From contig CAVNZM010000001.1 of the NCBI GenBank assembly GCA_963693365.1, forward strand, positions 13,020,001-13,084,000: DNA of 64,000 nt, given 5' to 3'. A program made the translations under genes and the position numbers. Below, piece after piece: positions 52,049-62,748 of this stretch; position 1 is the first letter of the stretch; the number at the start of each line of letters is the position of its first letter. The notes beneath the pieces are model-generated. The model searched no databases. It worked only from the letters and a program-made list of their open reading frames with translations, and was not told where the DNA came from. The stretch is from Amoebidium appalachense. Taxonomy: Eukaryota > Ichthyosporea.

Positions 52049-52471
52049 TTGTCTGCCTGCCTAGCTCAAGTTCCTGTCACAGTCCAGAGCGCGTCCAATC
52101 CGAAAGTTCGAAACATAGTGCTGGCGATTTTCACGATGACGTCACGATGGAAATTAGAGTCCAAATAAAGCTAGACAAATACGCACCTGATTGGCTAATC
52201 TGATTTAGTTCTCTCGATTGCGATTGGTTAGTGGCCAGCCAATGATCTCAGTCTGCCTGATTCAGGTGCCCTCGGCCTGGCGGCCCGGTAGGCTGCATGT
52301 GATGGTCATTACAGTCATTGCAGTCCTTACTCCGTGTTTATATTCCGTGCCCCCTAGCGTGTGTACAAGCGCCCTAGCTGTGCCACAGATCCTTGTGTTC
52401 ACCGCCCAGCTCGCCCAATTCGCCGTAACGCCTTGGCCTCACCCAGCCCAGCGCCTAAACCACACGGCACC
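48831..52471. other. Intergenic region between CUL3 and tryptophan synthase
   Basis: The two genes diverge. A 21-bp GGGGCATGCAAGGGGCAGT-type repeat lies at 49605-49670. TG/TGCG repeats span 50480-50880. G runs are at 51228-51240, 51334-51351 and about 51450-51510. A CCTG tetranucleotide array is at 52008-52050. No other gene is supportable. The last 400 bp hold promoter-like motifs for tryptophan synthase. Confidence 0.6.
52137..52243 (+). promoter_or_regulatory. Promoter motifs of tryptophan synthase: CRE palindrome and CCAAT boxes
   Basis: A perfect TGACGTCA (52137-52144) lies 328 bp upstream of the ATG. ATTGG/CCAAT boxes follow at 52190, 52223-52227 and 52239-52243. TGACGTCA is a bZIP (ATF/CREB, Gcn4-related) site, which would suit an amino-acid biosynthesis gene. 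This is inference from motif and position only. Confidence 0.4.
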
Positions 52472-53547
52472 ATGACTGAGCAGCTCCTGTCCACGTTTGC
52501 GCGCTGCAAGCAGGAAGGTGGGTGGTGGGCGTGGGGCAGGATTTGGGCCGGCCGGCTGGCTGACTGCCGTCTCCACCCACAGGCAGGGCGGCGTTTGTGA
52601 CGTATCTGACGGCCGGCTTTCCGCGGCGCCAGGACACTGTGCCACTCCTGCTGAGCCTGCAGGCTGGCGGGGCCGACGTAATTGAAATTGGTGCGTGCCC
52701 TGGGCTGGCAGGGGATCGGTGGGTGGGGGAAGAGATGGCATGCTGACCCTGTTATGTGGGCTGCAGGGGTCCCGTTCACAGACCCAATAGCAGATGGCCC
52801 TACCATCCAGTATGCTAACCAGGTGCGTGGTGTGTGGCAAGGGGGGCAGAGGGGTGGGGGGTGCTGACGGGCAGGGGTTCAGGTTGCGCTGGACCACGGC
52901 ACCAACTCGTATGCCGACTGCCTGGACATAGTGCGTGAGGCCCGCAGCCAGGGCCTGACCCTGCCGGTGGTCTTCATGGGCTACTACAACCCCATAGTGG
53001 CGTAGGTGGCCTGGCGGGCAGGGGGTGGGTGGGGGTGTGGGCTCACGGTGGGCGGGCAGGTACGGGGAGCAGCAGCTGATCAGCGATTGCAAGGCCGCGG
53101 GGGTCAACGGGTTCATAGTCGTCGACCTGCCCCCTGAGGAGTCTCTGGCCTTCCGCAGGGTCTGCCGTGACCAGGGGTGCGCAGTGGCTCCTAGGGGGGG
53201 GGAGGAGGTGGGGGGGGTAGGGGGAGGGGCAGAGGCTGACAGTGGGCAAGTGCAGGCTCAGCTTTGTGCCGCTGATAGCACCCACCACCACAGACGAGCG
53301 CATGGCGCACCTGTGCAAGTGTGCAGACTCGTTCATCTACTGTGTCAGGTGTGCACGGGGCCGGGCCGGGTGGGTGGGGGTTGGCTGGCCAGCGTCTTAC
53401 AGGGGTTGGGGGTGGTGGGCAGTCTGACGGGGGTGACGGGTGAGCGCACGGAGCTGAGTGCCGACCTGCCCAACTTCGTGGCCCGCCTGCGTGCAAACAC
53501 CCAGCTGCCCCTGGCCATCGGCTTTGGCGTGTGTGCCCTGGCTTTTT

Positions 53548-53578
<31 letters not shown>

Positions 53579-55636
53579 AGGAGTTGAGGGTTTCTGACGG
53601 GCTGAGCAGGTCAGCACACGGGAGCACTTTGAGCAGGTGGCGGCGCTGGGTGACGGTGTGGTGATTGGCTCGGCCATTATCCGCACCGTGGCTGCTGCAG
53701 GTTGATGGCCGGGTCCCCTCTCGTGGGCCGGGTGGTTGGTAGTGGTCTGACTGTGGGGGTGCAGCCAAGGAGGGCACGGACATTGGGGAGGCAGCAAAGA
53801 GCTACTGCCAGGGCGTGGCCAAGGCCCAGGCCCCTGCCACGGCAGGCACTAGCAGCCACACATACAAGACCGCAGCATTCGACTCCCAGGCATGCCGCAT
53901 GCCCCCTGCATGCATGCACACCCCCACTGGGCCAGCAGGGCTGATGGGCAGGGCAGGAGAACGACACGTGCTTCCGGTTTGGTGCATTTGGGGGCCGCTA
54001 TGTGCCCGAGACGCTGGTCAGTGCCCTGGACGAGCTGGACAAGCAGTACGCCCAGGCCAAGGCTGACCCGGCATTCTGGGAGGAGTTCAAAAGCTACTAC
54101 CAGGTCCGCACGGGGGGGGGGGGGGGGGGGGGGGGGGCATGGGGGCAGGGTGCTGACTCTGGCACGTGTTGCAGTACATTGGGCGGCCATCATCCCTGCA
54201 CCTGGCATCCCGCATGACCGAGGCTGCTGGGGGGGCCCGGATCTGGCTCAAGCGGGAGGACCTCAACCACACAGGGTCACACAAGATCAACAACGCCATA
54301 GGCCAGGCCCTGCTGGCCAAGCGCCTGGGCAAGCGCCGCATCATTGCCGAGACAGGCGCAGGCCAGCACGGTGTGGCCACAGCCACGGTCTGCGCCATGC
54401 TGGACCTGGACCTGACCGTACGTGGCGGGGGGGGGGGGGGGGGGTTTGCCATGCACATGGAGGTGTGGGAGGCAGACCACTGGCACACAGGCATACCACT
54501 GGCACACAGGCATACCACTAGCACACAGGCACACATAGGGCTTACTGGGCACACAGGTGTACATGGGGGCTGAGGACGTAGAGCGACAAGCGCTGAACGT
54601 GTTCCGCATGGAGCTGCTGGGGGCCAAGGTCGTGCCAGGTAGGGGTTAAAGAGTGCCAGGAGGGGTTAAGGTCGTGCCCCCTAGGGATTAAGGTCGTGCC
54701 AGGAGGGGGTGAGGTCGTGAACGGTAGGGGTTAAGGCCGTGCCAGATAGGGGTTTAAGTGGTGCCAGGTATGTAGGAGTTTAGGTCGTGCCAGATATGAA
54801 GGGGTTTAAGGCCGTGCCAGGTATGTAGGGGTTAAGGCCGTGTCATAAAGGGGTTTAAGGCCGTGCCAGGTATGTAGGGGCTAAGGCCGTGCCAGGTATG
54901 AAGGGGTTAAGGCCGTGCCAGGTATGAAGGGGTTTAAGGCCGTGCCAGGTATGTAGGGGCTAATGCCGTGCCAGGTAGGGGCCAAGATGTTTTGTGCTAG
55001 GAACAGCCGGCTCACAGAGTGCATGCAGGACCACAGCCCACACAGTGCGGGGTGGGCGGGTGCCGGGGGGGGGGGGGGGGGGGGGGGGGGGGAGGGACAC
55101 TGACAGGGTGGGGGGTGCAGTGGAGTCCGGGGCACGGACACTGAAGGATGCCATTAACGAGGCCATGCGCGACTGGGTCACAAACATCACCACCACGCAC
55201 TACCTGATTGGTAGGTCACAAATATTAGTACTACACACTACCTGACTGGTAGGTCGCAAACATTGTTACTACACACTACCTGATTGGTAGGTCACAAACA
55301 TTATTACTACACACTATCTGATTGGTAGGTTATAAACATTATTACTACACACTACCTGATTGGTAGGTCACAAACATTATTACTACACACTACCTGATCG
55401 GTAGGTCACAAACATTATTACTACACACTACCTGATTGGTAGGTCACAAGCATTATTACTTCACACCACCTGGTTGATAGCTGCCTGTCCAAGACTCTAG
55501 TCGACACACCATGTGGCATGCAGTGCAGGCCAGCCACTAACGACCAGTGGGTGCAGGGTCTGTGATTGGGCCCTATCCATTCCCCATGATTGTGCGCGAC
55601 TTTCAGTCGGTCATCGGCAAGGAGGCCCGTGAGCAG

Positions 55637-55691
<55 letters not shown>

Positions 55692-58003
55692 TGTGTGTGC
55701 CAGGTACGTGTGTGCGGTGCCGTGCGTCCGTGCGTGCGTGCGTGCGTGTGTGTGTGCGTGTGTGCGTGTTTGCTTGCTAGCATGCTTGCTTGCGGTGTGT
55801 GTGTATGTGTGTGTGTGTGGGGGGGGGGGGGGAGGGGGGGGGGAAGGGTGGGGGGAGGGGGGGGGGAAGGGTGGGGGAGGGGGGGGGGGAAGGGTGGGGG
55901 GAGGGGGGAGGGGGGAGGGGGGGGGGTTGCTGATGGTGAGGCACAGATGCTCGAGTCTGCCGGGAAACTGCCGGACTATGTGGTTGCCTGTGTGGGCGGT
56001 GGCAGGTGGGTGCCCTCCCCCAGCACATGCATGCAGCACCCAGTCCTGCCATCCTGTGACTTGGCACCCTCATGCACCGTGCCTTGCTTTCTGTATGCTT
56101 TTGCTCTAGCATGGCAGTAGGGCGCACGGCGCCTGTGTTGTGTGCCATCTGGCCCTGTGTTTTGTGCCATCTGGCCCTGTGTTGTGCGCCATCTGGCCCT
56201 GTGTTGTGTGCCATCTGGCCTTACTGTGTGTGATCTGTACTGTGTGCCCTCTACTGTATCTGACCTATGGGTCGGCAGCAATGCCATGGGCATCTTCCAC
56301 CCGTTCATCAACGACAAGGAGGTGCAGCTGGTGGGCGTGGAGGCTGGTGGTGACGGTCAGTCCTGCCAGGGGCCAGCATGGGGGTGCTGGGGGAGGGGTG
56401 CTGACGGGGGAGCAGGGGTGGAGACGGGGCGGCATTCGGCCACTCTGAGTGCGGGCAAGCCGGGGGTGCTGCACGGCACCCGCACATACCTGCTGCAGGA
56501 CGACAAGGGCCAGATCACCGCCACACACAGCATCAGCGCCGTACGCTTGCCCCAGCCACGGGGGGGGAGGAAGGGGGGCATGCAGGGACTGATTGGGGGC
56601 ACAGGGCCTGGACTATCCCGGGGTGGGCCCTGAGCACGCATGGCTCAAGGACCAGCTGAGGGCCCAGTACACCAGCGTCACAGACAGGCAGGCACTCGAG
56701 GGCTTCCTGCAGATGAGCCAGCTGGAGGGTGTGTGTGTGCGTGTGTGCGTGTGTGCGTGTGTGTGCATGCGTGTGTGCGTGTGCGTGCGCGTGTGCGTGT
56801 GCGTGATTGAGTGTGTGTGCCTGCTCTGTGCTTGCGTACGGGCATGTGGATTTGCGTGCGTGCGTGCATGCATGCGTGTTGTGCATGTGTTCAGTGTCCC
56901 CGTGTGCGTGCCCGTGTTCTTGTACAAGTCCGGGCATGCCTGCGTGCATGCGGGAGTCTGTGCTGCTTGGGTGCCAGGTGTGTACGCACCATCAGTGTGT
57001 TTGCCATGTGCACATGTGCCCGTGCACGTGTCTGCGTGTGGGTGCGTGCGCGCGTGAATGCATGTGCGTGCATGCGTGCATGCACCGGCTGCGTCTGTGT
57101 GTGAGAGAGTCCGTGTGTCTTTGGTGCCCGGTGTGTGTGAGTACCATATGTGTGCGTGTGCGTAATGGCAGGCATATATGGCGTGGGTACAGGCGTGGAA
57201 GGGGCCGCGTGTTGTGTTCATACAGTCTGTGTGCTATGACTTCGTGTGGATAGCGTGGGTGCCGTGTGTGTGTGCATGCGTGTGTGCCCGTGTCATGTGT
57301 ATAGGTGTGCGTATTTGTGCTTGTCTACCCGTGCCCGTGTGTGTGTGATGTGTATAGGTGTGCGTATTTGTGCATTTGTGCCCGTTCCTGTTGTGTGTGC
57401 ATGTGAGTGGATATCCTGCTCACGTGTGCCCGTGTCCGTGTGTGTGTGCATGTTTGTACATGTGTGTCCATGCCCGTGCATGTGTATGTGTATGCATGTT
57501 TGTGCATGTGTATGTGTATGCATGTTTGTGCATGTGTATGGGTATGCATGTTTGTGCATGTGTATGGGTATGCATGTTTGTGCATGTGTATGGGTATGCA
57601 TGTTGTGCATGTGCGCTGTGTGTGCTGACGGCAGGGCAGGGATCATCCCGGCACTTGAGAGTGCACATGCGGCCTACCACGCCCTCAAGCTGGCCAAGAC
57701 CCTGCCCAAGGACAAGGTGCGCCCTGGCCTGGGCCCGGCATGCACATGGGGTGGGGGTTGGAGGGGAGGGGGGGGGGAGCTTAGGAATATGTGGGCAGGT
57801 TGGCGGGTGGTGTGTGTGTGGGGGGGAGGGGCTGGTGGTTTGGGGAGTGGGGGGGAGGAGGGGGGGTTCAGGACAAGCACTGAGGCAGGGGCATGCAGGA
57901 TGTGCTTGTGTGTGTCAGCGGGCGGGGAGACAAGGACGTGGCCCAGATCCGCACAGCCCTGCCCAAATTCGGACTCGACCCCAAGGCCATGCCCGCCGTG
58001 TGA
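52472..58003 (+). CDS. Bifunctional tryptophan synthase (alpha-beta fusion), 20 exons, 689 aa
   Basis: It makes L-tryptophan: the alpha domain cleaves indole-3-glycerol phosphate to indole, and the PLP-dependent beta domain joins indole with serine. Exons: 52472-52517, 52583-52690, 52767-52822, 52883-53001, 53060-53176, 53256-53348, 53423-53528, 53610-53700, 53765-53889, 53957-54103, 54175-54417, 54557-54638, 55121-55210, 55557-55636, 55947-56005, 56279-56355, 56416-56540, 56605-56728, 57640-57716, 57899-58003. They sum to 2070 nt in full phase. Alpha domain (about 1-265): [11 protein letters not shown], catalytic E50 (VIEIG) and D61 (FTDPIADGP), and GVTGER. The linker is about 266-300. Beta domain: [16 protein letters not shown] with PLP lysine K373, ETGAGQHG with E395, phosphate-binding GGGSNAMG, and C-terminal SGRGDKD. 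The alpha-first order matches fungal TRP5 (about 700 aa). Introns 9 and 14 use GC donors. Introns 12 and 13 contain arrays of copied 5' splice sites. Confidence 0.95.
53549..53578. repeat. G homopolymer in intron 7 of tryptophan synthase
   Basis: About 29 consecutive G lie between the donor at 53529 and the branch-like TTCTGAC near 53592. Confidence 0.9.
54639..54980 (+). repeat. Minisatellite of 5' splice-site copies in intron 12 of tryptophan synthase
   Basis: About 13 imperfect units of 22-30 bp, typified by GGGGTTAAGGCCGTGCCAGG followed by TATGTA or TATGAA. The real exon 12/intron junction reads AAGGTCGTGCCAG|GTAGGG followed by GTTAA, so each unit copies roughly the last 13 exon bases and the first 10 intron bases. 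Many copies keep GCCAG|GTATG and remain potential donors. Confidence 0.9.
55211..55470 (+). repeat. 38-bp minisatellite of 5' splice-site copies in intron 13 of tryptophan synthase
   Basis: About 6-7 copies of TACCTGATTGGTAGGTCACA followed by AACATTATTACTACACAC. The real exon 13/intron junction is CACTACCTGATTG|GTAGGTCACAAA, at the left edge of the array. Every unit thus carries the exon end plus donor. Confidence 0.93.
55641..55946. repeat. (TG)n, TGCG repeats and G-rich tract in intron 14 of tryptophan synthase
   Basis: TG dinucleotides start 4 nt after the GC donor (55637) and run to about 55698. TGCG repeats and then about 110 bp of interrupted poly-G (55818-55926) follow, before the branch-like TTGCTGAT. 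Confidence 0.9.
56120..56225 (+). repeat. About 22-bp tandem repeat in intron 15 of tryptophan synthase
   Basis: Four copies of GTGTGCCATCTGGCCCTGTG with small differences. The unit does not resemble the splice sites of this intron. Confidence 0.85.
57440..57612 (+). repeat. 26-bp tandem repeat in intron 18 of tryptophan synthase
   Basis: Five to six copies of TGTGCATGTGTATGGGTATG plus CATGTT at the 3' side of a long TG/TGCG-rich intron (56729-57639). Confidence 0.88.
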
Positions 58004-58139
58004 GCAGCCCGTTGATTGGCACATGATGTTTATTCCTTTAAATTAATTGGTCCTTCATGTTTATTCCTTATGTTTATTGGTGCAATGTGTATGTATGTAC
58101 AACGGCCTAGGTGGCCCTCCGTGAGGGCTTGAATAAAAG
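58004..58139. terminator. Interlocked poly(A) signals of convergent tryptophan synthase and DPAGT1
   Basis: Plus strand: AATAAA at 58132-58137, 3 bp before the DPAGT1 stop triplet, is the only clear signal for tryptophan synthase. Minus strand: AATAAA (TTTATT on plus) occurs at 58078-58073, 58065-58060 and 58034-58029 for DPAGT1. The two 3' UTRs must therefore overlap. Confidence 0.65.
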
Positions 58140-58803
58140 CTAGTTGTGGTCGTAGACCATGTACACAGCCACATAGCGCACGTAGAACGCCAAGATGCTG
58201 CAGAGCCCCTGCACCGATGCATGTCAGCACAGGCCCCGGGGGGGGGGGGGGGGGGGGGGCAGTTACCTGGAAGATGAGCAGGCGCAGGCACAGGGTGTCC
58301 TCACGCATGGGCCCCAGGGCATGCAGAAAGAAGTTGATCAGCGTCAGGTTGCTGACCCGCACCTGCAACCTCCCCGTGGTGAATATGAACTCACAGCCCT
58401 CTTCCCCCCCCTTGCACTGTCGCATACTACCTGTGTGTCCCCGCCAGGCAGGGGGCTCTTGATGACGGTGGCCAGGCGCAGGGCCCCGAGGATGGCCAAC
58501 ACAAGGTGGCCGGGCCGGCGCAGCTCACTGGCCTTGAACTCGGCCATGCTGCACTCCACAAGCCCCGTCTTGGCATTGAGCCTGCACACCCGTCAGCATG
58601 TGCCTGCAGCCAACCATATGGCTGTGCCCAGGGCCACCTAGGCCTTATGGGCATATATATTGGGCATATATATGCCCAGGGCCACCTAGGCCTTATGATC
58701 ATACATATGCCCAGGGCCACCCAGGGCAGATGGCCATATACAGCAACCAATATCCTCGTGTACTATCCGTGACCCTACCGGTTGCGTGTGTGTGTGGGGG
58801 GGG

Positions 58804-58848
<45 letters not shown>

Positions 58849-59032
58849 GGGGGTGGAGGGGGCTGGCAGACACCAAGAGAATGTGTCCTGATGGGTCGCA
58901 CACAGCCACACGTGTGTGCTTGTCTGCACTGGCCCAGGCAGCTGCTTCACCCTACCCTGCCTGCCCTGAACTGCCGACCGTTTTTTCTTTCTTTACTTTT
59001 TCTTTTCTTCTTCTTCTTCTTTTTTTTTTTTT

Positions 59033-59074
<42 letters not shown>

Positions 59075-59261
59075 CAATACCTGGGCATTCTGTGGCGTGG
59101 GCAGGGCAGCAGGCGGAACAGTTGGGGCACCGAGTAGAGGAAGTTGAGCACCTGCAATGCACGGTCAGTGAGGGCACACAGGGCCTGCAAGGGCCACTAG
59201 GGCTGGCCGGCCAAGCAGGTGCAAGGTCAGAGAGGGCCTGAATGGCTCTATGTGCACGGCA

Positions 59262-59313
<52 letters not shown>

Positions 59314-59848
59314 GCTCTGACCTGGGGGATGAAGAACAGCAGCACGGTCTTTGAGAAGTGGCCCAGGATGCCCACGACGGCAAAGGTCATGCCGGCAAAG
59401 TAGCAGAAGGTGTCGCCCACAAAGACGCTGGCCGGGTACCAGTTGTGCAGGGTGAGTGCGGCCGTGGTGGCCACAAAGGGGCCCAGCAGGTACAGGCTCA
59501 GCAGGTGCTGGTGCCGGTTGCTGCCCCCCAGCTGCACCCAGTTGTTGGCCATGATCGACACCCCTATCACCAGCTGCTGCCCCGTCAGCAACAACCACCA
59601 CCACCAACCCCCCCAAATGACACGTACGGATTGACCGGCCTCCAGGCCATTGACCCCCGAGAGGATGTTGATGGCGTTGGTGCAGAAGACGGCCAGCATG
59701 CCCATGTACACATAGTACACGGGCCCTGCACGGCAAGTCCGTGCGTGTGAGTGTGGGCGGGCGCGTGTGCACGTGCATGCAAGGCACGTTTTTTGCGAAT
59801 GATGTTTTTCAAGTGCCTGTGTGTGTGCATGCCCATGGTAGCCTTCAC

Positions 59849-59888
<40 letters not shown>

Positions 59889-59928
59889 GTGTGTGTGTGT
59901 GCGTGTGGGTGTGGGTGTGGGTGTGGGC

Positions 59929-59961
<33 letters not shown>

Positions 59962-61055
59962 CCGCAAGTGCACGCATGTGTTCTTTTGTGTCCATCAGTG
60001 GCTGTACCTGTTTCCAGGCGAGCCTATGCATGTGTGCACGTTTGTGTGTGCGTGCCCATGCTTGTGTGTGTGTGCCTGTATGGTGTATGTGTGTGCATGT
60101 GTGTGCTGTGTGTGCCTGTGTTGGCATTTGTGTCTGCCTGTGCCTGGGTGGTCAGGACAGGGAGGGCCAGCAAGCAAGCACACCTATGTCCAGGTCTTGG
60201 CCCAAATAGGGGCGCAGCTGGCGCGGCACGGATATGGTGGTGGAGCCAATGTTGACGTAGTAGACCATCAGCAGGGGCAGCGACGCCACGGTGGGCAGTA
60301 TCAGCTTGTACCTGCACACCAAATAAGCACCTCCCAGCCCGCCAGAGGCGGGCATAATGTGCAGAAGGGGGGGTATCGTACCTCCACTTAAGATTTAGCA
60401 CGTCGTCGGCAAAGCCCAGGAAGGTCATGCAGCAGATGGACAGCAGCGCCGCCAGAAACTCCACAAACTGCACCCTGCAACTCAGCCAGGCCCAGCCCAC
60501 ACCCCAAAGGGCAAACGTACCGCGGCGTGGGGAAAGGGCTTGTTGTCGTTTATGAAGTACTCCAGGAAGGCGTAGGGAATGAAAAGGAACATGCATACCA
60601 GGTAGCACACACCCACCACCATCCCCAGGCTCTCGGGGCTGCACCATCCCTGTCAGCCTCCCCCTCGAACGAACCCCTCCCTCCCCCTCCTCCCCGCCAC
60701 CCCCATCACACACACACTCCCGCACACACATCACCACCACCACACCCCTCGTTCCCTCCCCTCTGAGCCTACGAGACGCACATTTCCGGCTGGCCGGGCT
60801 TGTTCAGGTCCTTGCCCTTGCGGCCAGCGTCCAAGAACAGCTGGCGCACACCCGGTATCATCTGGTAGGCGGCCAGGAAGGAGGCCAGGGACATGAGAAA
60901 GTGCACGGCCAGCCGGTGCGAGTGCTGCGTCCACAGCCCTGCCCCGCCCCACCTTCAGCCCCTGCCCTCTGCCCCCCGCCCAGTCGCGCCGCCCACCTAC
61001 CAGCCGTGATGGCCAGCACGCCGGCCCAGGCAGCCGGGTTGCGCAGCGCCTCCAT
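58140..61055 (-). CDS. DPAGT1: UDP-GlcNAc:dolichyl-phosphate GlcNAc-1-phosphotransferase, 11 exons, 427 aa
   Basis: It catalyses the first step of N-glycan precursor synthesis, transferring GlcNAc-1-P from UDP-GlcNAc to dolichyl phosphate at the ER membrane. The fungal name is ALG7. Exons: 61055-61001, 60938-60782, 60638-60521, 60467-60382, 60311-60184, 59725-59628, 59576-59322, 59151-59081, 58581-58431, 58362-58267, 58208-58140, all in phase (1284 nt). Family signatures include [23 protein letters not shown] (catalytic Asp pair), SLPLLMVYY, the highly conserved [19 protein letters not shown], and [20 protein letters not shown] followed by [23 protein letters not shown] and a C-terminal FYVRY also match. 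Multiple hydrophobic segments fit the roughly 10-TM topology. Introns contain G runs on the plus strand, a GGCA array and TG repeats. It is slightly longer than human DPAGT1 (408 aa). Confidence 0.94.
58590..58740. repeat. Tandem GCCCAGGGCCACCTAGGCC repeat in DPAGT1 intron 8
   Basis: Three copies of GCCCAGGGCCACCTAGGCCT plus TATGGKCATAYATA lie between exons 8 and 9. Confidence 0.85.
58797..58858. repeat. G homopolymer in DPAGT1 intron 8
   Basis: About 40 consecutive G on the plus strand (C on the sense strand), with two short interruptions at its left edge. Confidence 0.92.
59009..59072. repeat. Poly-T followed by poly-G in DPAGT1 intron 8
   Basis: TTC repeats run into about 22 T and then about 30 G, ending only 9 bp from the donor of exon 8. 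Confidence 0.92.
59265..59308. repeat. (GGCA)n array in DPAGT1 intron 7
   Basis: About eleven GGCA units lie 13 bp from the donor of exon 7. They use the same tetranucleotide that fills intron 1 of the fumarate reductase gene. Confidence 0.92.
59850..60175. repeat. (TG)n-rich intron 5 of DPAGT1
   Basis: TG arrays with CG and GG variants occupy most of the intron 59726-60183. Long Cys-Val open frames through it are not genes. Confidence 0.9.
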
Positions 61056-61401
61056 TGCTGAGCACACAGCGAGGTTGGCCGGTGTGCAGGCGTGCGTGTG
61101 GCTGGCGTATACAAGCAAGCCTGGGGGGAAGAGAGGCGAGAATACGGTGCACCGCAAGGTCTGGCTGGACTGTGCTAGTCGCGGCGGCAAAGTGGTGTAC
61201 CTTCGAAGGAATGTACGTGCCGATCAGCGATTGGCTGTTTGCGTAATGGCGCGAGAAAGTGGAAGACAGCCATTGGCTGACATGGGCTGCACCGGCGGCA
61301 CCGCATTCCTGGCTCTTGACTCATCTGCGCTTGACACTGTGCTCTACTCGCTCAAGGACGTGACCACCCACGCAGAGTGCACGCTGGGCGATACTGCCAC
61401 C
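61056..61401. promoter_or_regulatory. Divergent promoter between DPAGT1 and USP39
   Basis: Only 346 bp separate the two start codons. It contains two GATTGGCTG/CATTGGCTG boxes (ATTGG at 61230 and 61272), GC-rich sequence and no clear TATA box. Divergent CCAAT-box promoters of this size commonly serve both genes. Confidence 0.6.
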
Positions 61402-62481
61402 ATGGCCACAAAGCGCACAGCTGAAGACCTCGACGGCCTGGACGCAAAGCGACCACGGCAGGACGCAGATGCAGATGCAAAAGAATTGACAGAGCCGGCA
61501 GGAGAGCAGGGCGACGACCAAGCAGGTAGGGAGGGTGGGTGGGTGGGTGGGTGGTGGGTGGGTGGGTGGGTGGGTGGGTGGGTGGGTGGGTGGGTGGAAG
61601 GGTGGGTAGGAGGGTGGGTGGGTGGGTGGTAGGGAGGGTGGTAGGGAGGATGGGAGGGAGGGTGGGTGGGTGGGTGGGAGGGTGGGAGTGAGGGAGGGAG
61701 GGTGGGAGGGAGGGTGGTAGGGTGGGTGGGTGGGTGGGTGGGTGGGTGGGTGGATGAGAGGGTGGGTGGGTGGATGGGAGGGTTTGTGGGAGGCAGGATG
61801 GGGAGGGAGGGAGAGTGGGGAAGAGGGAGGGAGGGTGTGTGGGAGGGAGGGCGGCACAGGCCCACAGGGCTGACAGAGGGGGTAGGTGCTGTGGGGAAGG
61901 CTACATGGCTGGGCGACACGGGCGGCACAGTGGACCGCAGCCGCAGCTGTCCATATCTGGACACCATAAACAGGTGCAGCCTGCACAGCCACACACACAC
62001 ACCACACAGGCACACACACACCACACACAGGCACACGCGCCCACACACAGTTCGTGCACGGGCCGACACACAGATTCCAGTGCGGGCCCATAAACACGTC
62101 AGCACGTACAAAACTCCACTGGCCCGCTTCCTGCCACAAGCTTTCCAACTGCGCGCCTTGCCCTGCGCTCACCCATGACTGTAGGCTGCACTAGTTGACT
62201 CCCTATGATGTGTGCTGCTAGAGCCTTTCTCCCTCTATTACCCTCGTAAATCGGCCCCTCTTACACCCCCCACTCTCCTGCTCCCCAACCTATCCCACCC
62301 CCCACCTTCCAACTCTGACATTTTCCCGTTCCCCGATCTCACTCCTCCCCTTGCTTTAGACTTTAGAGCGTTTCCCGCTCCTCCCCATGTTCCCCTCGTG
62401 TTAGCTGCTCTTGGTGGGGTACATGCGCGTGGAGATTTCTGCTCGCGTCCTGCCATCCCTATACTACCCGCTCCGGTGTTA

Positions 62482-62516
<35 letters not shown>

Positions 62517-62701
62517 ACCGCCACCACCACCACCCACCCACCCACCCACCCAAGTGCCCTTCTTTCTTCCCCTTTTCTTGCCATCTCATCTCCGTTCTTT
62601 CCTGCTCTAACCCCCGCTCCTTCCCTTTTTTGCTGTCTTCCTGTTCCCTAACTCTGCTGGCAGGCCAGTCCTTACCCCTTGTTTCCTGCCTCCCATATGC
62701 T

Positions 62702-62748
<47 letters not shown>

